In this document: positions 1 to 7,444 of the stretch, piece by piece
How positions within the stretch are numbered: the first letter of the stretch is position 1
Layout: each line of letters opens with the position of its first letter
Assembly: GCA_036745245.1 (NCBI GenBank)
Contig: DAIOGN010000098.1
Location: 1-12,818, forward strand
Direction of reading: 5' to 3'
Source: DAIOGN01 sp036745245
Lineage (GTDB): Bacteria; Zixibacteria; MSB-5A5; JAUVRN01
DNA length: 12,818 nt
Position numbers and translations under genes: made by a program
The notes under the pieces: generated by a model
Databases searched by the model: none
The model's input: the letters and a program-made list of their open reading frames with translations, nothing else
What the model was told of the DNA's origin: nothing

Positions 1-1152
1 GCACCCGACGTCGATCCCGACTCGGCTGTTGTGGTAGACACGGCCGGGGACGTGCATGTTCTCGGCGTGCTTCAAGGGCTCGGCGGTCCGCTGGTGGTGG
101 GCGGAAACGGACTGGTCGTGAATGGTCCTGTGGCAGTTGTGGGAGGGCCGGCCAATTTCAATGCGCCGGTCAACGTGAACAACGGCGCGCAGGTGGTGGG
201 TGGCGACCTGCTGATTGTGGGGCCCCGCCGACTCGTGGTGCAAAACCTGGCCGAGCTGGAGCTGGAGCCGGGGGCGCGCCTGGTGACGCGAACGCTGTCC
301 GAGTTGCGCGTGGATTCCGGAACCACCTGGACCTCGTCGGCGCCCCTGCGCACGGACGCGGAAATCGAAGTGGACGACCCCGGGTATGTGCGAATTCTGG
401 ACCCCATGAGTTCCGACATGGCCACGCTGGAACTGGACCGCCTGGAGATCGGCAAAGGCGCGCGGACCATGGAGCTGCGTCCTGAAGACCTCACGACTAC
501 GGGCGGGAGATTCATGATCTCCGCAGACACGCTCGGCATGGTTTCGCCCGTACCGATCGAGATGGTGGCGCTGAGTCTCACAGGAACACCGGGGCTTGCC
601 GTGTCTGGAGGCGGGGGCGTCAGCGTGACCGGTGGAGGTGCGCTTTCCACCGGGCCGGGCTCTCCGGCCGTATTCAACGGTCCATCGGTCTTCAACGTGC
701 CGATCAATGCACCACTTCAGGTGGGAGTGGGGCCGGGTGGAGCCGGTGCCCTGCACGTAGTGGGCAACATCACGGCCACGGGAGCGAAGTTGTTCGTGCA
801 GGATCATCCCAACGATCCCTCCAAGGTGATCCACTACATCGCCCTGGAAGCCGGAGAAGCCGGCACCTACACGCGTGGTACGGCGACCCTGTCGCGTGGT
901 GTGGCCGAAATTGTGCTGCCGGAACACTTCAGTCTGGTGACCGGTTCCGATGGTCTCACGGTGCAGATCACCCCGCGAGGACCGGTGCAGTCCATGCTGT
1001 ATGTGGAATCCGTCACGCCGAAGCGCATCATCGTGAAGTCGAGCCACCCCCAGGATCGGGACGTGAGATTCGACTACCTTGTCAACGGTGTGCGGCTCGG
1101 GTTTGAAGATCATCAGGTGGTGGTCGATCGGCCCGAACTCGTCGCGCGCTGA
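1..1152 (+). CDS. Large secreted/surface-type protein, 3' part (5' end outside the window)
   Basis: The frame is open from the first base, so the visible 383 codons are probably only the C-terminal part; a GTG at 31 could be a start but has no convincing ribosome site. The first 60 or so residues are built from short Gly/Val/Asn-rich turns (repeated VVGG, VNGP, NVNNG), the pattern of a beta-solenoid or trimeric fibre. From base 802 there is a motif of the form DHP-x-DPSK-x-x-HYIALEA, then a Gly/Thr-rich strand, LPEHFSLVTG and a final FDYLVNGVRLGFED block. I recall this ending from large uncharacterised secreted proteins of many bacteria. No enzymatic motif is visible. It ends just before a strong hairpin and lies upstream of another secreted protein on the same strand, so a role at the cell surface is likely but inferred. 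The molecular function is unknown. Confidence 0.75.
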   Translation, partial: APDVDPDSAVVVDTAGDVHVLGVLQGLGGPLVVGGNGLVVNGPVAVVGGPANFNAPVNVNNGAQVVGGDLLIVGPRRLVVQNLAELELEPGARLVTRTLSELRVDSGTTWTSSAPLRTDAEIEVDDPGYVRILDPMSSDMATLELDRLEIGKGARTMELRPEDLTTTGGRFMISADTLGMVSPVPIEMVALSLTGTPGLAVSGGGGVSVTGGGALSTGPGSPAVFNGPSVFNVPINAPLQVGVGPGGAGALHVVGNITATGAKLFVQDHPNDPSKVIHYIALEAGEAGTYTRGTATLSRGVAEIVLPEHFSLVTGSDGLTVQITPRGPVQSMLYVESVTPKRIIVKSSHPQDRDVRFDYLVNGVRLGFEDHQVVVDRPELVAR

Positions 1153-1161
1153 GCTTGCCGT

Positions 1162-1193
1162 GGGCGGACCGGTCGTTTTGGGCCGGTCCGCCC
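1162..1193 (+). terminator. Hairpin terminator after the first surface-protein gene
   Basis: A perfect 11-bp inverted repeat (GGGCGGACCGG at 1162-1172, CCGGTCCGCCC at 1183-1193) encloses a 10-base loop, 9 bases after the stop codon. The following bases (CTCTGCTTC) are pyrimidine-rich but are not a true T tract. Its position and strength fit a Rho-independent or hairpin-dominated terminator, separating the gene from the one that starts at 1245. Confidence 0.75.
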
Positions 1194-1244
1194 CTCTGCT
1201 TCAATCACCAGCCACCCCGCATCAACATCTCGGGAGGAGTCACT

Positions 1245-1850
1245 ATGTCTCGCCTAGCCCATCTGTTTCTCGCAACACTTTTGATCACGGCGATCGCCTG
1301 GGCCGATGGTCCGGATCCGATCAGCTACCAGGGACGTCTTACCGATGAGCTTGGCACACCGGTTCCCGACGGCCCCTACATGGTGACGTTCGCGATTTAC
1401 AGCGGACCGGCAACGGCGCTGCCCCTCTGGTCGGAAGTGCGTTCCATCCTGGTTTCACAAGGGCTGTTCACCGTGGGGCTGGGCGACGTGAATCCCATTC
1501 CCGATACGGCGCTGTCCGACACCGCCGCCTATCTGGAAATCACGGTGTCTGGCGACGGTCCTCTGAGCCCGCGCACGAAACTCCTGAGCGTACCGTATTC
1601 CCGCCAGGCCACCCTCGTGGATGGGAGGGGACCTGTGCAGGTGGGAGCCGTGGACCCTGCGAATGGCTACGAAGCAGAGATCTCAATGGCCGCGATGGAT
1701 CTCGATCCATACGGCAGAGTGAAGATGAAATTTCCACTGGGATTCCAGGCACCCACCGAGCAGCCGCTACGTGTCGGAATCCGTCGACCTGGATGTGGAT
1801 ACCGGATACACGCGGAAGGTGACCCTCGAAAACCCGCTGACCTCGATTGA
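1245..1850 (+). CDS. N-terminal part of a secreted S74-type fibre protein (frame broken near 1729-1850)
   Basis: The start is the ATG at 1245: GGGAGGAG lies 5 bases upstream and a signal peptide follows (charged MSR, hydrophobic LAHLFLATLLITAIA, probable cleavage after AWA, residue 20). After cleavage comes a domain opening with ISYQGRLTDELGTPVPDG and closing with SPRTKLLSVPYSRQA (roughly residues 25-125). It contains VTFAIY and LWSE strands and GLFTVGLG. This N-terminal module is common in secreted bacterial proteins that end in a Peptidase_S74 domain. Reading on in this frame gives an Arg/Pro-rich, atypical tail and a stop at 1848-1850. The next frame becomes open at 1729 and continues into a matching C-terminal half, so this is best read as the 5' piece of one gene spanning 1245-3348. 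A mutation, assembly error or recoding event could explain the break. Confidence 0.8.
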   Translation: MSRLAHLFLATLLITAIAWADGPDPISYQGRLTDELGTPVPDGPYMVTFAIYSGPATALPLWSEVRSILVSQGLFTVGLGDVNPIPDTALSDTAAYLEITVSGDGPLSPRTKLLSVPYSRQATLVDGRGPVQVGAVDPANGYEAEISMAAMDLDPYGRVKMKFPLGFQAPTEQPLRVGIRRPGCGYRIHAEGDPRKPADLD

Positions 1851-3348
1851 GTCTTCGGAGCAAGCGAAGGCGCACGGTCATCTGGACTACCTGAAGCAGG
1901 TGGGGGACCCGGCCACCGGCGAAACCACCGCCTTGCACACGATCCTCACCAGCGACACCCTGGTGGACATCACCACGGCCCAGGGCAGTTCAGGCACGTC
2001 CACCAGCAAGCGCATTCACAAGCCGATCGTGATCACCAAGGAACTGGACGCGGCCAGCGCCTCGAGTTCCGCCCACATGACCTCGGTTCTGCACGCGGAC
2101 ACCGGGTGGACGGAAACCATAGAACTGATACGACCCAACCTGGAAACCACCCTGCACAAGAGTTCGGGCCACTTCAAGGAGGCTATCATAGTAGCCCGGA
2201 AGTCGGGCTTGTCCGGGGACACAGACGATCAGGAGCTGCAGCTTGAAACCAACGACACCACGGCGGCGTTTCATCTCTCCAGCGTGAGCGCCGATGGAGA
2301 CACCGCTTCGGCGACCATGTCGGGGCAGGCACGCAAGAGCTGCTCCCTCGTAATGTACAACGCCGACTCGGACACGAAGGGACAGGTCGACCTGACCACG
2401 GGCCCGAACGGCCCGAGCCTCGTGCTCACCAGGAACAACGCCACGGCGGGGGGGCCAAAGAACGACGGAGTGGTGATCCTGGACGCGAGCCTTCCGAGCG
2501 GTGTTGCGATGAAGATGCAATCGGTGGCGGGTAACGACACGGGGACCGTCGAGATGGCCGCCCTGGGCAACAGTCTGAACGCGAAATTCAATGTTGTGTC
2601 CACCACGGTGAAGGCCGCGTCTGAATCGCAGACAGACACGACCGGCACCTCGCTGGAACTGTCGAGGTCGACGGCCACAGAGACCTCCGGCATTGAATTG
2701 GTCGTGGATGATGTGGCGCCGCAGATCGCGCTCACCAAGCTGGTGGGCGGCACGAAGTGGAAGAACATCGTGCTCAAGCGCGGCCTTTCCGGCGGCGGAG
2801 AGATCTCCGTGAGCCACGTGGGCGCCGGCACCAACGACGGGGTCTTCCTACGGTCGGATGCCGCCGCTGGCGGCCAACTTGGCATCAATACCAGTTCGCC
2901 GACCCTGGCGTTTCAACTGGTGGGTAGCGGCTGTTACACGGGTACCTTTGGAGCCTGCTCGGATGCGCGATTCAAACTGGACATCGAGACGCTGCCGGAT
3001 CCGCTGGAGACCCTTTCGCGCCTTCGCGGAGTGCAGTACGAGTGGAATCGCGACCGCTATCCCGACCGGCAGTTCCCGGAAGGGCTACAGGTAGGATTGA
3101 TCGCGCAGGAGGTGGAGGCCGTCGTGCCGAGCGTGGTGGTCACCGATACCGAGGGGTACAAGTCCGTGGACTACTCGAAGCTCGTGGCGCTCCTGATCGA
3201 GGTCACCAAGGCCCAGCAGGAGCAATTGACCAGCCAGGCGGCGCAGCTCGCACACCTTCGGTCCGACATGAGCGCACTGAGAAACCGGATGGACGACCTG
3301 GCGCGAAATGCTGGAACCGGTTCTGCGGATTCGTTTGGAATGAAGTAG
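1771..3348 (+). CDS. C-terminal part of a secreted fibre protein with Peptidase_S74 chaperone domain
   Basis: This frame is open from 1729; the GTG at 1771 is only nominal and no ribosome site precedes it. Residues 1-390 are rich in Thr, Ser, Asp and Gly with alternating hydrophobics, as in trimeric beta-fibres. The Peptidase_S74 domain begins at residue 397 with SDARFKLDIE and continues through LRGVQYEWN, GLIAQEVEAVVPSVV and GYKSVDYSKLVALLIEV. The tail from about residue 475 (AQQEQLTSQAAQLAHLRSDM...) is a heptad-like coiled coil. In known S74 proteins (endosialidases, phage fibres, MyRF) this domain helps trimerisation and then cuts itself off next to the conserved Ser. The SD start and downstream Lys are present, so self-cleavage is plausible. 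It carries no signal peptide of its own; together with the frame-shifted 5' piece at 1245 it makes one roughly 700-residue secreted protein. The ligand or function of the fibre is unknown. Confidence 0.85.
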   Translation: MSESVDLDVDTGYTRKVTLENPLTSIESSEQAKAHGHLDYLKQVGDPATGETTALHTILTSDTLVDITTAQGSSGTSTSKRIHKPIVITKELDAASASSSAHMTSVLHADTGWTETIELIRPNLETTLHKSSGHFKEAIIVARKSGLSGDTDDQELQLETNDTTAAFHLSSVSADGDTASATMSGQARKSCSLVMYNADSDTKGQVDLTTGPNGPSLVLTRNNATAGGPKNDGVVILDASLPSGVAMKMQSVAGNDTGTVEMAALGNSLNAKFNVVSTTVKAASESQTDTTGTSLELSRSTATETSGIELVVDDVAPQIALTKLVGGTKWKNIVLKRGLSGGGEISVSHVGAGTNDGVFLRSDAAAGGQLGINTSSPTLAFQLVGSGCYTGTFGACSDARFKLDIETLPDPLETLSRLRGVQYEWNRDRYPDRQFPEGLQVGLIAQEVEAVVPSVVVTDTEGYKSVDYSKLVALLIEVTKAQQEQLTSQAAQLAHLRSDMSALRNRMDDLARNAGTGSADSFGMK

Positions 3349-3376
3349 CGGGTAGGGCCGGTCGGGCGGACAGCAG

Positions 3377-3393
3377 CACCCGTCTGGCGGGTG
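3377..3393. terminator. Small hairpin between the convergent S74 and hypB genes
   Basis: CACCCG (3377-3382) and CGGGTG (3388-3393) pair around a 5-base loop in the 79-base gap between two converging stop codons. It could end transcription from both sides, but the stem is only 6 bp and there is no T tract on either strand. The call rests mainly on position. Confidence 0.35.
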
Positions 3394-3427
3394 TCAGAGC
3401 GGGGCGGCCCGGGGATCCGCGACTGGG

Positions 3428-4099
3428 CTAGCCGTCCCGCTTCGCGCGCACTCGGCCCGACAGCCAGCGATACCACGCCTCCAGCCCGTCGCCCCGCGTG
3501 CTGGAGACATCGAATATCTCGAGCCGACCGTTGATGCGCAGGGCGTTGGCTTTCACGCGATCGAGGTCAAAATCGGACATTCCCAACAGGTCGATCTTGT
3601 TGAGGATCATGATCGAGGACCTACGGAACATGGCAGGATACTTCAGGGGTTTGTCGTCCCCCTCCGTCGTGCTGATCAGCACCGCCTTGAGATCCTCACC
3701 CAGATCGTAGCTGGCCGGGCACACGAGGTTGCCAACGTTTTCGATGAACAGCACATCCACGCGGTCGAGGTTGACGTGTTCGAGCGCTCGCGCGACCATC
3801 GTGGCATCGAGATGACACGCGCCGCCCGTGACGATGGGATGCACCGCTCTTCCGCCGGCGCGTTTGAGGCGGTCGGCATCATTTTCCGTCTGGACGTCGC
3901 CCACGATCACGGACATGCGCAGCGAATCCTTAAGAGCCACCAGAGTGCGCTCGAGCAGCCGGGTCTTGCCGGATCCGGGGGAGCTGACCAGGTTGATCGC
4001 AAAGATCCTCTTCTCTGCGAGCGTGCGCCGAATGTCGGCCGCGCGTCGATCGTTTTCTGAGAGGACCTTCTGCTGCAGGCTTACGGTTGTGCTCATCAT
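3428..4099 (-). CDS. hypB: Hydrogenase nickel-incorporation GTPase HypB
   Basis: HypB is the SIMIBI-class GTPase that, with HypA, delivers nickel to the hydrogenase large subunit precursor. The 223 residues carry a P-loop (SSPGSGKT, residues 39-46), the GDVQTENDADR stretch (67-77), a metal-site Cys-His pair in TGGACHLDATMV (C95, H96), ENVGNLVCP (C127) and the guanine-specificity NKID (167-170). There is no His-rich nickel-storage stretch or CXXCGC motif at the N-terminus, so this is the short form. Two adjacent ATGs are possible: the one at 4099 is 5 bases and the one at 4096 is 8 bases from a GGAG, so the true start may be one codon later. It is the last gene of the operon, 21 bases after hypA. 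It should serve the hydrogenase encoded just upstream. Confidence 0.95.
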   Translation of the reverse strand: MMSTTVSLQQKVLSENDRRAADIRRTLAEKRIFAINLVSSPGSGKTRLLERTLVALKDSLRMSVIVGDVQTENDADRLKRAGGRAVHPIVTGGACHLDATMVARALEHVNLDRVDVLFIENVGNLVCPASYDLGEDLKAVLISTTEGDDKPLKYPAMFRRSSIMILNKIDLLGMSDFDLDRVKANALRINGRLEIFDVSSTRGDGLEAWYRWLSGRVRAKRDG

Positions 4100-4120
4100 G
4101 ATGTCTCCGGGTCGATTGTG

Positions 4121-4471
4121 CTACGCCTGGTCCTGTCCCGTGATCCGGGCAAGCTGCAGTTCCTCCCCCTGCGTGACCACGAGGTCGCCGGAACCGCAGT
4201 GCGGGCAGATGAACATGTAGTCTGTCACTTCGATCGTCCCCTGACACGCGCGACAAGTGGCTCTCACGGGCAGGCACTCGATGTCGACTCTCACTCCGGC
4301 CAGAGGCGTATCGATCGTCGATGCCTCGAGCGCAAATCTCAGCGCGTCGGGGTCCACGCCCGACAGGGCGCCGATCCGGAGGCCGATTTCATCGACCCGC
4401 AGGAGATTCGCTCTGGCCGCTTCGCTGTTCACGGCGCGGAGAATCTCCGTCGCGATGTTCAGTTCGTGCAA
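4121..4471 (-). CDS. hypA: Hydrogenase nickel-insertion metallochaperone HypA
   Basis: HypA binds nickel through the N-terminal Met-His-Glu and works with HypB in metal insertion. I place the start at a TTG at 4471, giving a 116-residue protein that begins MHELNIATEIL. An in-frame ATG at 4543 would bury the essential His2 inside the chain, which no functional HypA tolerates. The TTG has GGAG 8 bases upstream. The structural zinc site is intact: C73-x-x-C76 and C89-x-x-C92 (CRAC, CPHC). Length matches the family (about 113-117). The start lies inside the 3' end of the protease gene (13-base overlap), so translation is probably coupled. Confidence 0.93.
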   Translation of the reverse strand: MHELNIATEILRAVNSEAARANLLRVDEIGLRIGALSGVDPDALRFALEASTIDTPLAGVRVDIECLPVRATCRACQGTIEVTDYMFICPHCGSGDLVVTQGEELQLARITGQDQA

Positions 4472-4989
4472 GCGCTCCGCTCCGTCTGCGAAGGCGTCGC
4501 CGGCTCCGAGCGCCCGGCGTGCGTCTTCTCCGTCTTCTGCCATTGCTTCACAAGGTCCAGGACGGCCGCTTCCGCTTCGTCCAGCGCCGCTTCCACGGAG
4601 GCGGTCAGGCCGCGTCCCATCGTGCTCGTGTCCTCCGGTTCCACGGCGATGATGTACACGTCGCGCGGGATCGGCAGGTGCAGCCGCCGGGCCATCTGCA
4701 GCACCTCGGGCAGCCCCGAATGGTGGGGCGAGAGGCCCGGAAGCACCCGCAGGTCGGATGACTTCATCCTGTACAACGTTCCGGGCCGGTGGCGCCCTGT
4801 GGCCATGACGTCCAGAATCACAGCCAGCGGGCGCCCCACCAGCGGATCGAGCAGCGCCAGGCCCGCTTCCGCCGACTCGATCACGTCGACCGCCCGGCCG
4901 ATCCTGCGCTCGAGGCGGCGCGCGGCCACGGGGCCGAACCCGTCATCCGCGAACAAGTCGTTGCCCAGCCCGAGGATCACCGGCTTCAC
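4459..4989 (-). CDS. [NiFe] hydrogenase maturation endopeptidase (HyaD/HybD/HycI family)
   Basis: These proteases remove the C-terminal extension of the hydrogenase large subunit after nickel has been inserted. The 176-residue product starts MKPVILGLGNDLFADDGFGP, the family's GxGN...D(D/E)GxG signature. Expected nickel-sensing ligands are present at Asp16, Asp60 (VILDVM) and the His pair in SPHHSG (H89/H90). The start is the GTG at 4989, whose last two bases belong to the TGA stop of mvhA (GTGA overlap); the longer open frame upstream runs inside mvhA and lacks family similarity. The C-terminus from about residue 150 (KTEKTHAGR...) is polar, probably disordered, and overlaps the translation start of hypA. 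Lying directly after mvhA, it is almost certainly the dedicated processing enzyme for MvhA. Confidence 0.92.
   Translation of the reverse strand: MKPVILGLGNDLFADDGFGPVAARRLERRIGRAVDVIESAEAGLALLDPLVGRPLAVILDVMATGRHRPGTLYRMKSSDLRVLPGLSPHHSGLPEVLQMARRLHLPIPRDVYIIAVEPEDTSTMGRGLTASVEAALDEAEAAVLDLVKQWQKTEKTHAGRSEPATPSQTERSACTN
4475..4483 (-). promoter_or_regulatory. Ribosome binding site that fixes the hypA TTG start
   Basis: The minus strand reads GGAGCGGAG then CGC before the TTG of hypA. The outer GGAG (4480-4483) is 8 bases and the inner one (4475-4478) 3 bases from the start. Both lie within the coding sequence of the upstream protease. This site, with the need for His at position 2, decides the TTG start over the more distal ATG. 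Confidence 0.6.
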
Positions 4990-6455
4990 GTCGGGTCCCT
5001 GCGTATCTCCTGAATCAGCGTGTGGGACCGGTCGTACACGCGCACCAGAAGCGGCATGGTGCCCGGTAACGTGTGCGTCGCGCAGCCGTTGCAGGGGTCG
5101 TAGGCTCGAAACGCCATTTCGATCAGATTGAGCACGCCGTCGTCCACTCGCCCTTCGGACAGGGCACATCGTGCCGCCTTGTCCACCGACAGGGCGATAC
5201 GGGCCGCGTTGTTCTGCGTGGCGACGATGAGATTGGCCGTCTCGATCACGCCGCGCTCGTCGGTGGTGTAGTGATGGAAGAGCGTGCCCCGGGGCGCCTC
5301 CACCACCCCGATCCCTTCCTTCGGCGTGTTTGTGGGAAGCTCGCGCACATGCGTGCTGACGATGTCGGGGTCCCCGGCCAGCTCGCGCATCCGCTCGGCC
5401 GCGTAGAGTAGCTCAATCAAACGCGCCCAGTGATTGGCGAGCGTGTGATGCACAGGCTTGCCGCCCAGCGTATCGAAGAATCGCTGGTAGGCCGCCTGGG
5501 CCAGAGGCGTGGCCATCCCTTCCGCCGCGTTGAGCCGCGCCAAAGGCGCCACCGAAGCGATGCCGCTGCCGGGTCCGTCCGTAAACCCCTTCCAGCCGAT
5601 GTCCTTCAGGTAGCTGAACTTCATGTAGCTCCACGGCTCGATGTGCTCTGCGATGTGGTCGAGGTAGCGCGACCCGGGGAAGGTGCGCACCTCGCGACCA
5701 TCCGGCGCCACCACTCTCAGCACACCGTTGTAGAAGTTCACTTTTTTGCGGTCGTCCACCATGCCCATGTAGTAGGTGCGGTGGGTGTACATGTCCGACG
5801 TGATGTACTCCACGTACTTCTGGTTGGCGAGCACCACGTCGTCGAACACCTTCAGACTGAACTGGGCGAATTCCACGGCACGTTCGGCCACGTCGATGAA
5901 GGCGGCCTGATGTTCCGGCGCGATGGGCCGGGAGATTCCGCCTGGCAATCCGAACGCGGGGTGGATCGCCTTGCCCATGGCCAGCGCCATGAGCCCTCGC
6001 AGCTCACGCCGCATGCCGATCACCTTTTTGCCGGTTTCGATCCCTACGGCTCCCAGTACGCCGATGATGTTGCGTTCGCCCTTCGGCGCGTCCGGGCCCA
6101 CCACGAAGTCGGGGCCACCCAGGTAGAAGAAGTGCAGCGCGTGATCTTCCACGAAGAAGATGGTGTACAACAGCTCGCGAACCTTGTGAGCGGCGGGCGG
6201 AGGGTCCACCTTGTACAGGTCGTCAAGTGCGCGCGTCGAGGCCATGTGGTGTGCCATCGGGCAGACGCCGCAGATTCGCGACGTGATCTGCGGCATGTCT
6301 TCCGCAGGGCGGCCCTGCGCGAACCGCTCGAATCCGCGCAGCTCCGGCACCTGGAAATAGGCGCGATCCACGTTCCCATGGTCGTCCAGCAGTACGTCGA
6401 TCTTGCCGTGACCTTCCAACCGGGTGATGGGATCGATCGTGATGTGTCTGGTCAT
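4986..6455 (-). CDS. mvhA: [NiFe] hydrogenase large (catalytic) subunit, group 3c MvhA type
   Basis: This subunit holds the Ni-Fe(CN)2CO centre that splits or forms H2. The 489-residue precursor has the N-terminal signature RLEGHG (R12-G17), the first nickel-ligand pair in RICGVCPMAHH (C62, C65) and the second in DPCNGCATH (C455, C458). All four ligands are cysteine, so it is a [NiFe] and not a [NiFeSe] enzyme. After His461 there is a 28-residue extension (TLPGTMPLLVRVYDR...) that should be cut off by the protease encoded next. The ATG at 6455 overlaps the mvhG stop (ATGA), with GAGG 10 bases upstream. Context with mvhD, mvhG and hdrABC, and the lack of an export signal on its partner, place it in the cytoplasm as a subunit of the electron-bifurcating Mvh-Hdr complex. 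Confidence 0.95.
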   Translation of the reverse strand: MTRHITIDPITRLEGHGKIDVLLDDHGNVDRAYFQVPELRGFERFAQGRPAEDMPQITSRICGVCPMAHHMASTRALDDLYKVDPPPAAHKVRELLYTIFFVEDHALHFFYLGGPDFVVGPDAPKGERNIIGVLGAVGIETGKKVIGMRRELRGLMALAMGKAIHPAFGLPGGISRPIAPEHQAAFIDVAERAVEFAQFSLKVFDDVVLANQKYVEYITSDMYTHRTYYMGMVDDRKKVNFYNGVLRVVAPDGREVRTFPGSRYLDHIAEHIEPWSYMKFSYLKDIGWKGFTDGPGSGIASVAPLARLNAAEGMATPLAQAAYQRFFDTLGGKPVHHTLANHWARLIELLYAAERMRELAGDPDIVSTHVRELPTNTPKEGIGVVEAPRGTLFHHYTTDERGVIETANLIVATQNNAARIALSVDKAARCALSEGRVDDGVLNLIEMAFRAYDPCNGCATHTLPGTMPLLVRVYDRSHTLIQEIRRDPT

Positions 6456-7444
6456 GTGGGTCTCACCTCTTCTGGATGCTGTGGCCTGTAGTGACGGTGC
6501 AAAAGCGAGGCGGGCAGGCTGTAGCGGAAGAATGTTCCGGCCGGATCGACGATTCGGGCCAGTTGCGCCTCGATGTCGGAGGCTTCCGTTGCCTCAAGCA
6601 TGGAGGCTACGGCCGACATCGCCTTGGCGCCGAAGTCTGTGACGCGGCTGGTAGCGCCCATGCAGCCGGTGCAGGGCATGTTCACCCTGGTACAGGCGGC
6701 CTCGCACCCCATGCGTGTCACGGGACCGAGGCAGAGAAGCCCCTGCGCCAGAAGGCACTGTTCCGGATCGATCAGGATCTCGTGCGGCCGGTGGAATTCC
6801 TTCACGGTGAGCTTCTCCGGCTTGCTCTCCTTGCGCGGGCAGTCTTCGCAGAGCGCCTTGTCGGGCGCCAGCGTGCTCCCCCGTTCCGGCAGTTCACCCT
6901 TAAGAATCGCCTGCACCGCGCCGACGATGAGCTGGACGGGAGGCGGGCACCCGGGCAGGTAGTAGTCCACCGCCACGCACTGATCGAGCGTCTTCACGGT
7001 TTGCCACAACTCCGGCAGAGTCAAGGTCCCGCCGGGAACGCTGGATTCGATTTCGGGTCGGGTCCCGTTGCCGGTCTGGAGGCTGGGTGCGTCGCGGTAG
7101 GCCGTTGTGACAAGCTGGTCGAGCGTGTACAGGTTTCCCAGGCCCGGCACGCCGCCCGTGTGTGCGCAGCTGCCGAAGGCCACGACCAGTTGCGACTTGC
7201 GGCGCAGAATCTCCGCCATCTCGAACTGCTCGGAACTGCGCACGGCGCCGTTGATGAAGCTTACAGCGATGGAACCGTCGGGGAGGGCTTCCACATCCGT
7301 GCGTTTGAAGTCGAGCGCCACGGGCCAGAAGACGATCTCGACGGCCGCCAGGACATCGAGGATGGCCTCGTTCAAATCGACCACGGCCTCTTCACAGCCG
7401 CCGCAGCTGGCGCACCAATAGAAGGCGATCTTCGGCTTGCTCAT
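6452..7444 (-). CDS. mvhG: [NiFe] hydrogenase small (electron-transfer) subunit MvhG
   Basis: The small subunit carries the Fe-S clusters that move electrons from the Ni-Fe site to MvhD. The 330-residue protein begins MSKPKIAFYWCASCGGCEE with no Tat or Sec signal, so it is cytoplasmic. Proximal-cluster ligands are in CASC (C11, C14), GSCAHTGG (C93) and LPGCPPP (C166). A C-terminal half rich in Cys (C199, C202, C230, C238, C247, C251, C258, C261) provides the remaining clusters. The start is the ATG at 7444, with AGGAGG 6 bases upstream and an ATGA overlap with the mvhD stop. The frame stays open further upstream, but that part lies inside mvhD and has no family features. The last 30 residues (HRHYRPQHPEE...) look unstructured. 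Confidence 0.95.
   Translation of the reverse strand: MSKPKIAFYWCASCGGCEEAVVDLNEAILDVLAAVEIVFWPVALDFKRTDVEALPDGSIAVSFINGAVRSSEQFEMAEILRRKSQLVVAFGSCAHTGGVPGLGNLYTLDQLVTTAYRDAPSLQTGNGTRPEIESSVPGGTLTLPELWQTVKTLDQCVAVDYYLPGCPPPVQLIVGAVQAILKGELPERGSTLAPDKALCEDCPRKESKPEKLTVKEFHRPHEILIDPEQCLLAQGLLCLGPVTRMGCEAACTRVNMPCTGCMGATSRVTDFGAKAMSAVASMLEATEASDIEAQLARIVDPAGTFFRYSLPASLLHRHYRPQHPEEVRPT

Noticed and set aside
1245..3348. Prophage tail-fibre gene
   Set aside because: S74 domains also occur in phage fibres, but this gene has a Sec signal peptide and a YQGRLTD-type N-terminal domain typical of bacterial secreted proteins, and no phage genes are nearby.
4118..5131. A 337-codon open frame on the plus strand opposite hypA and the protease
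   Set aside because: It spans several certain genes in antisense, and its Arg/Ser-rich composition is typical of a shadow frame.
5430..6491. A 353-codon open frame on the plus strand opposite mvhA
   Set aside because: Antisense shadow of a certain gene, with no domain and no ribosome site context.
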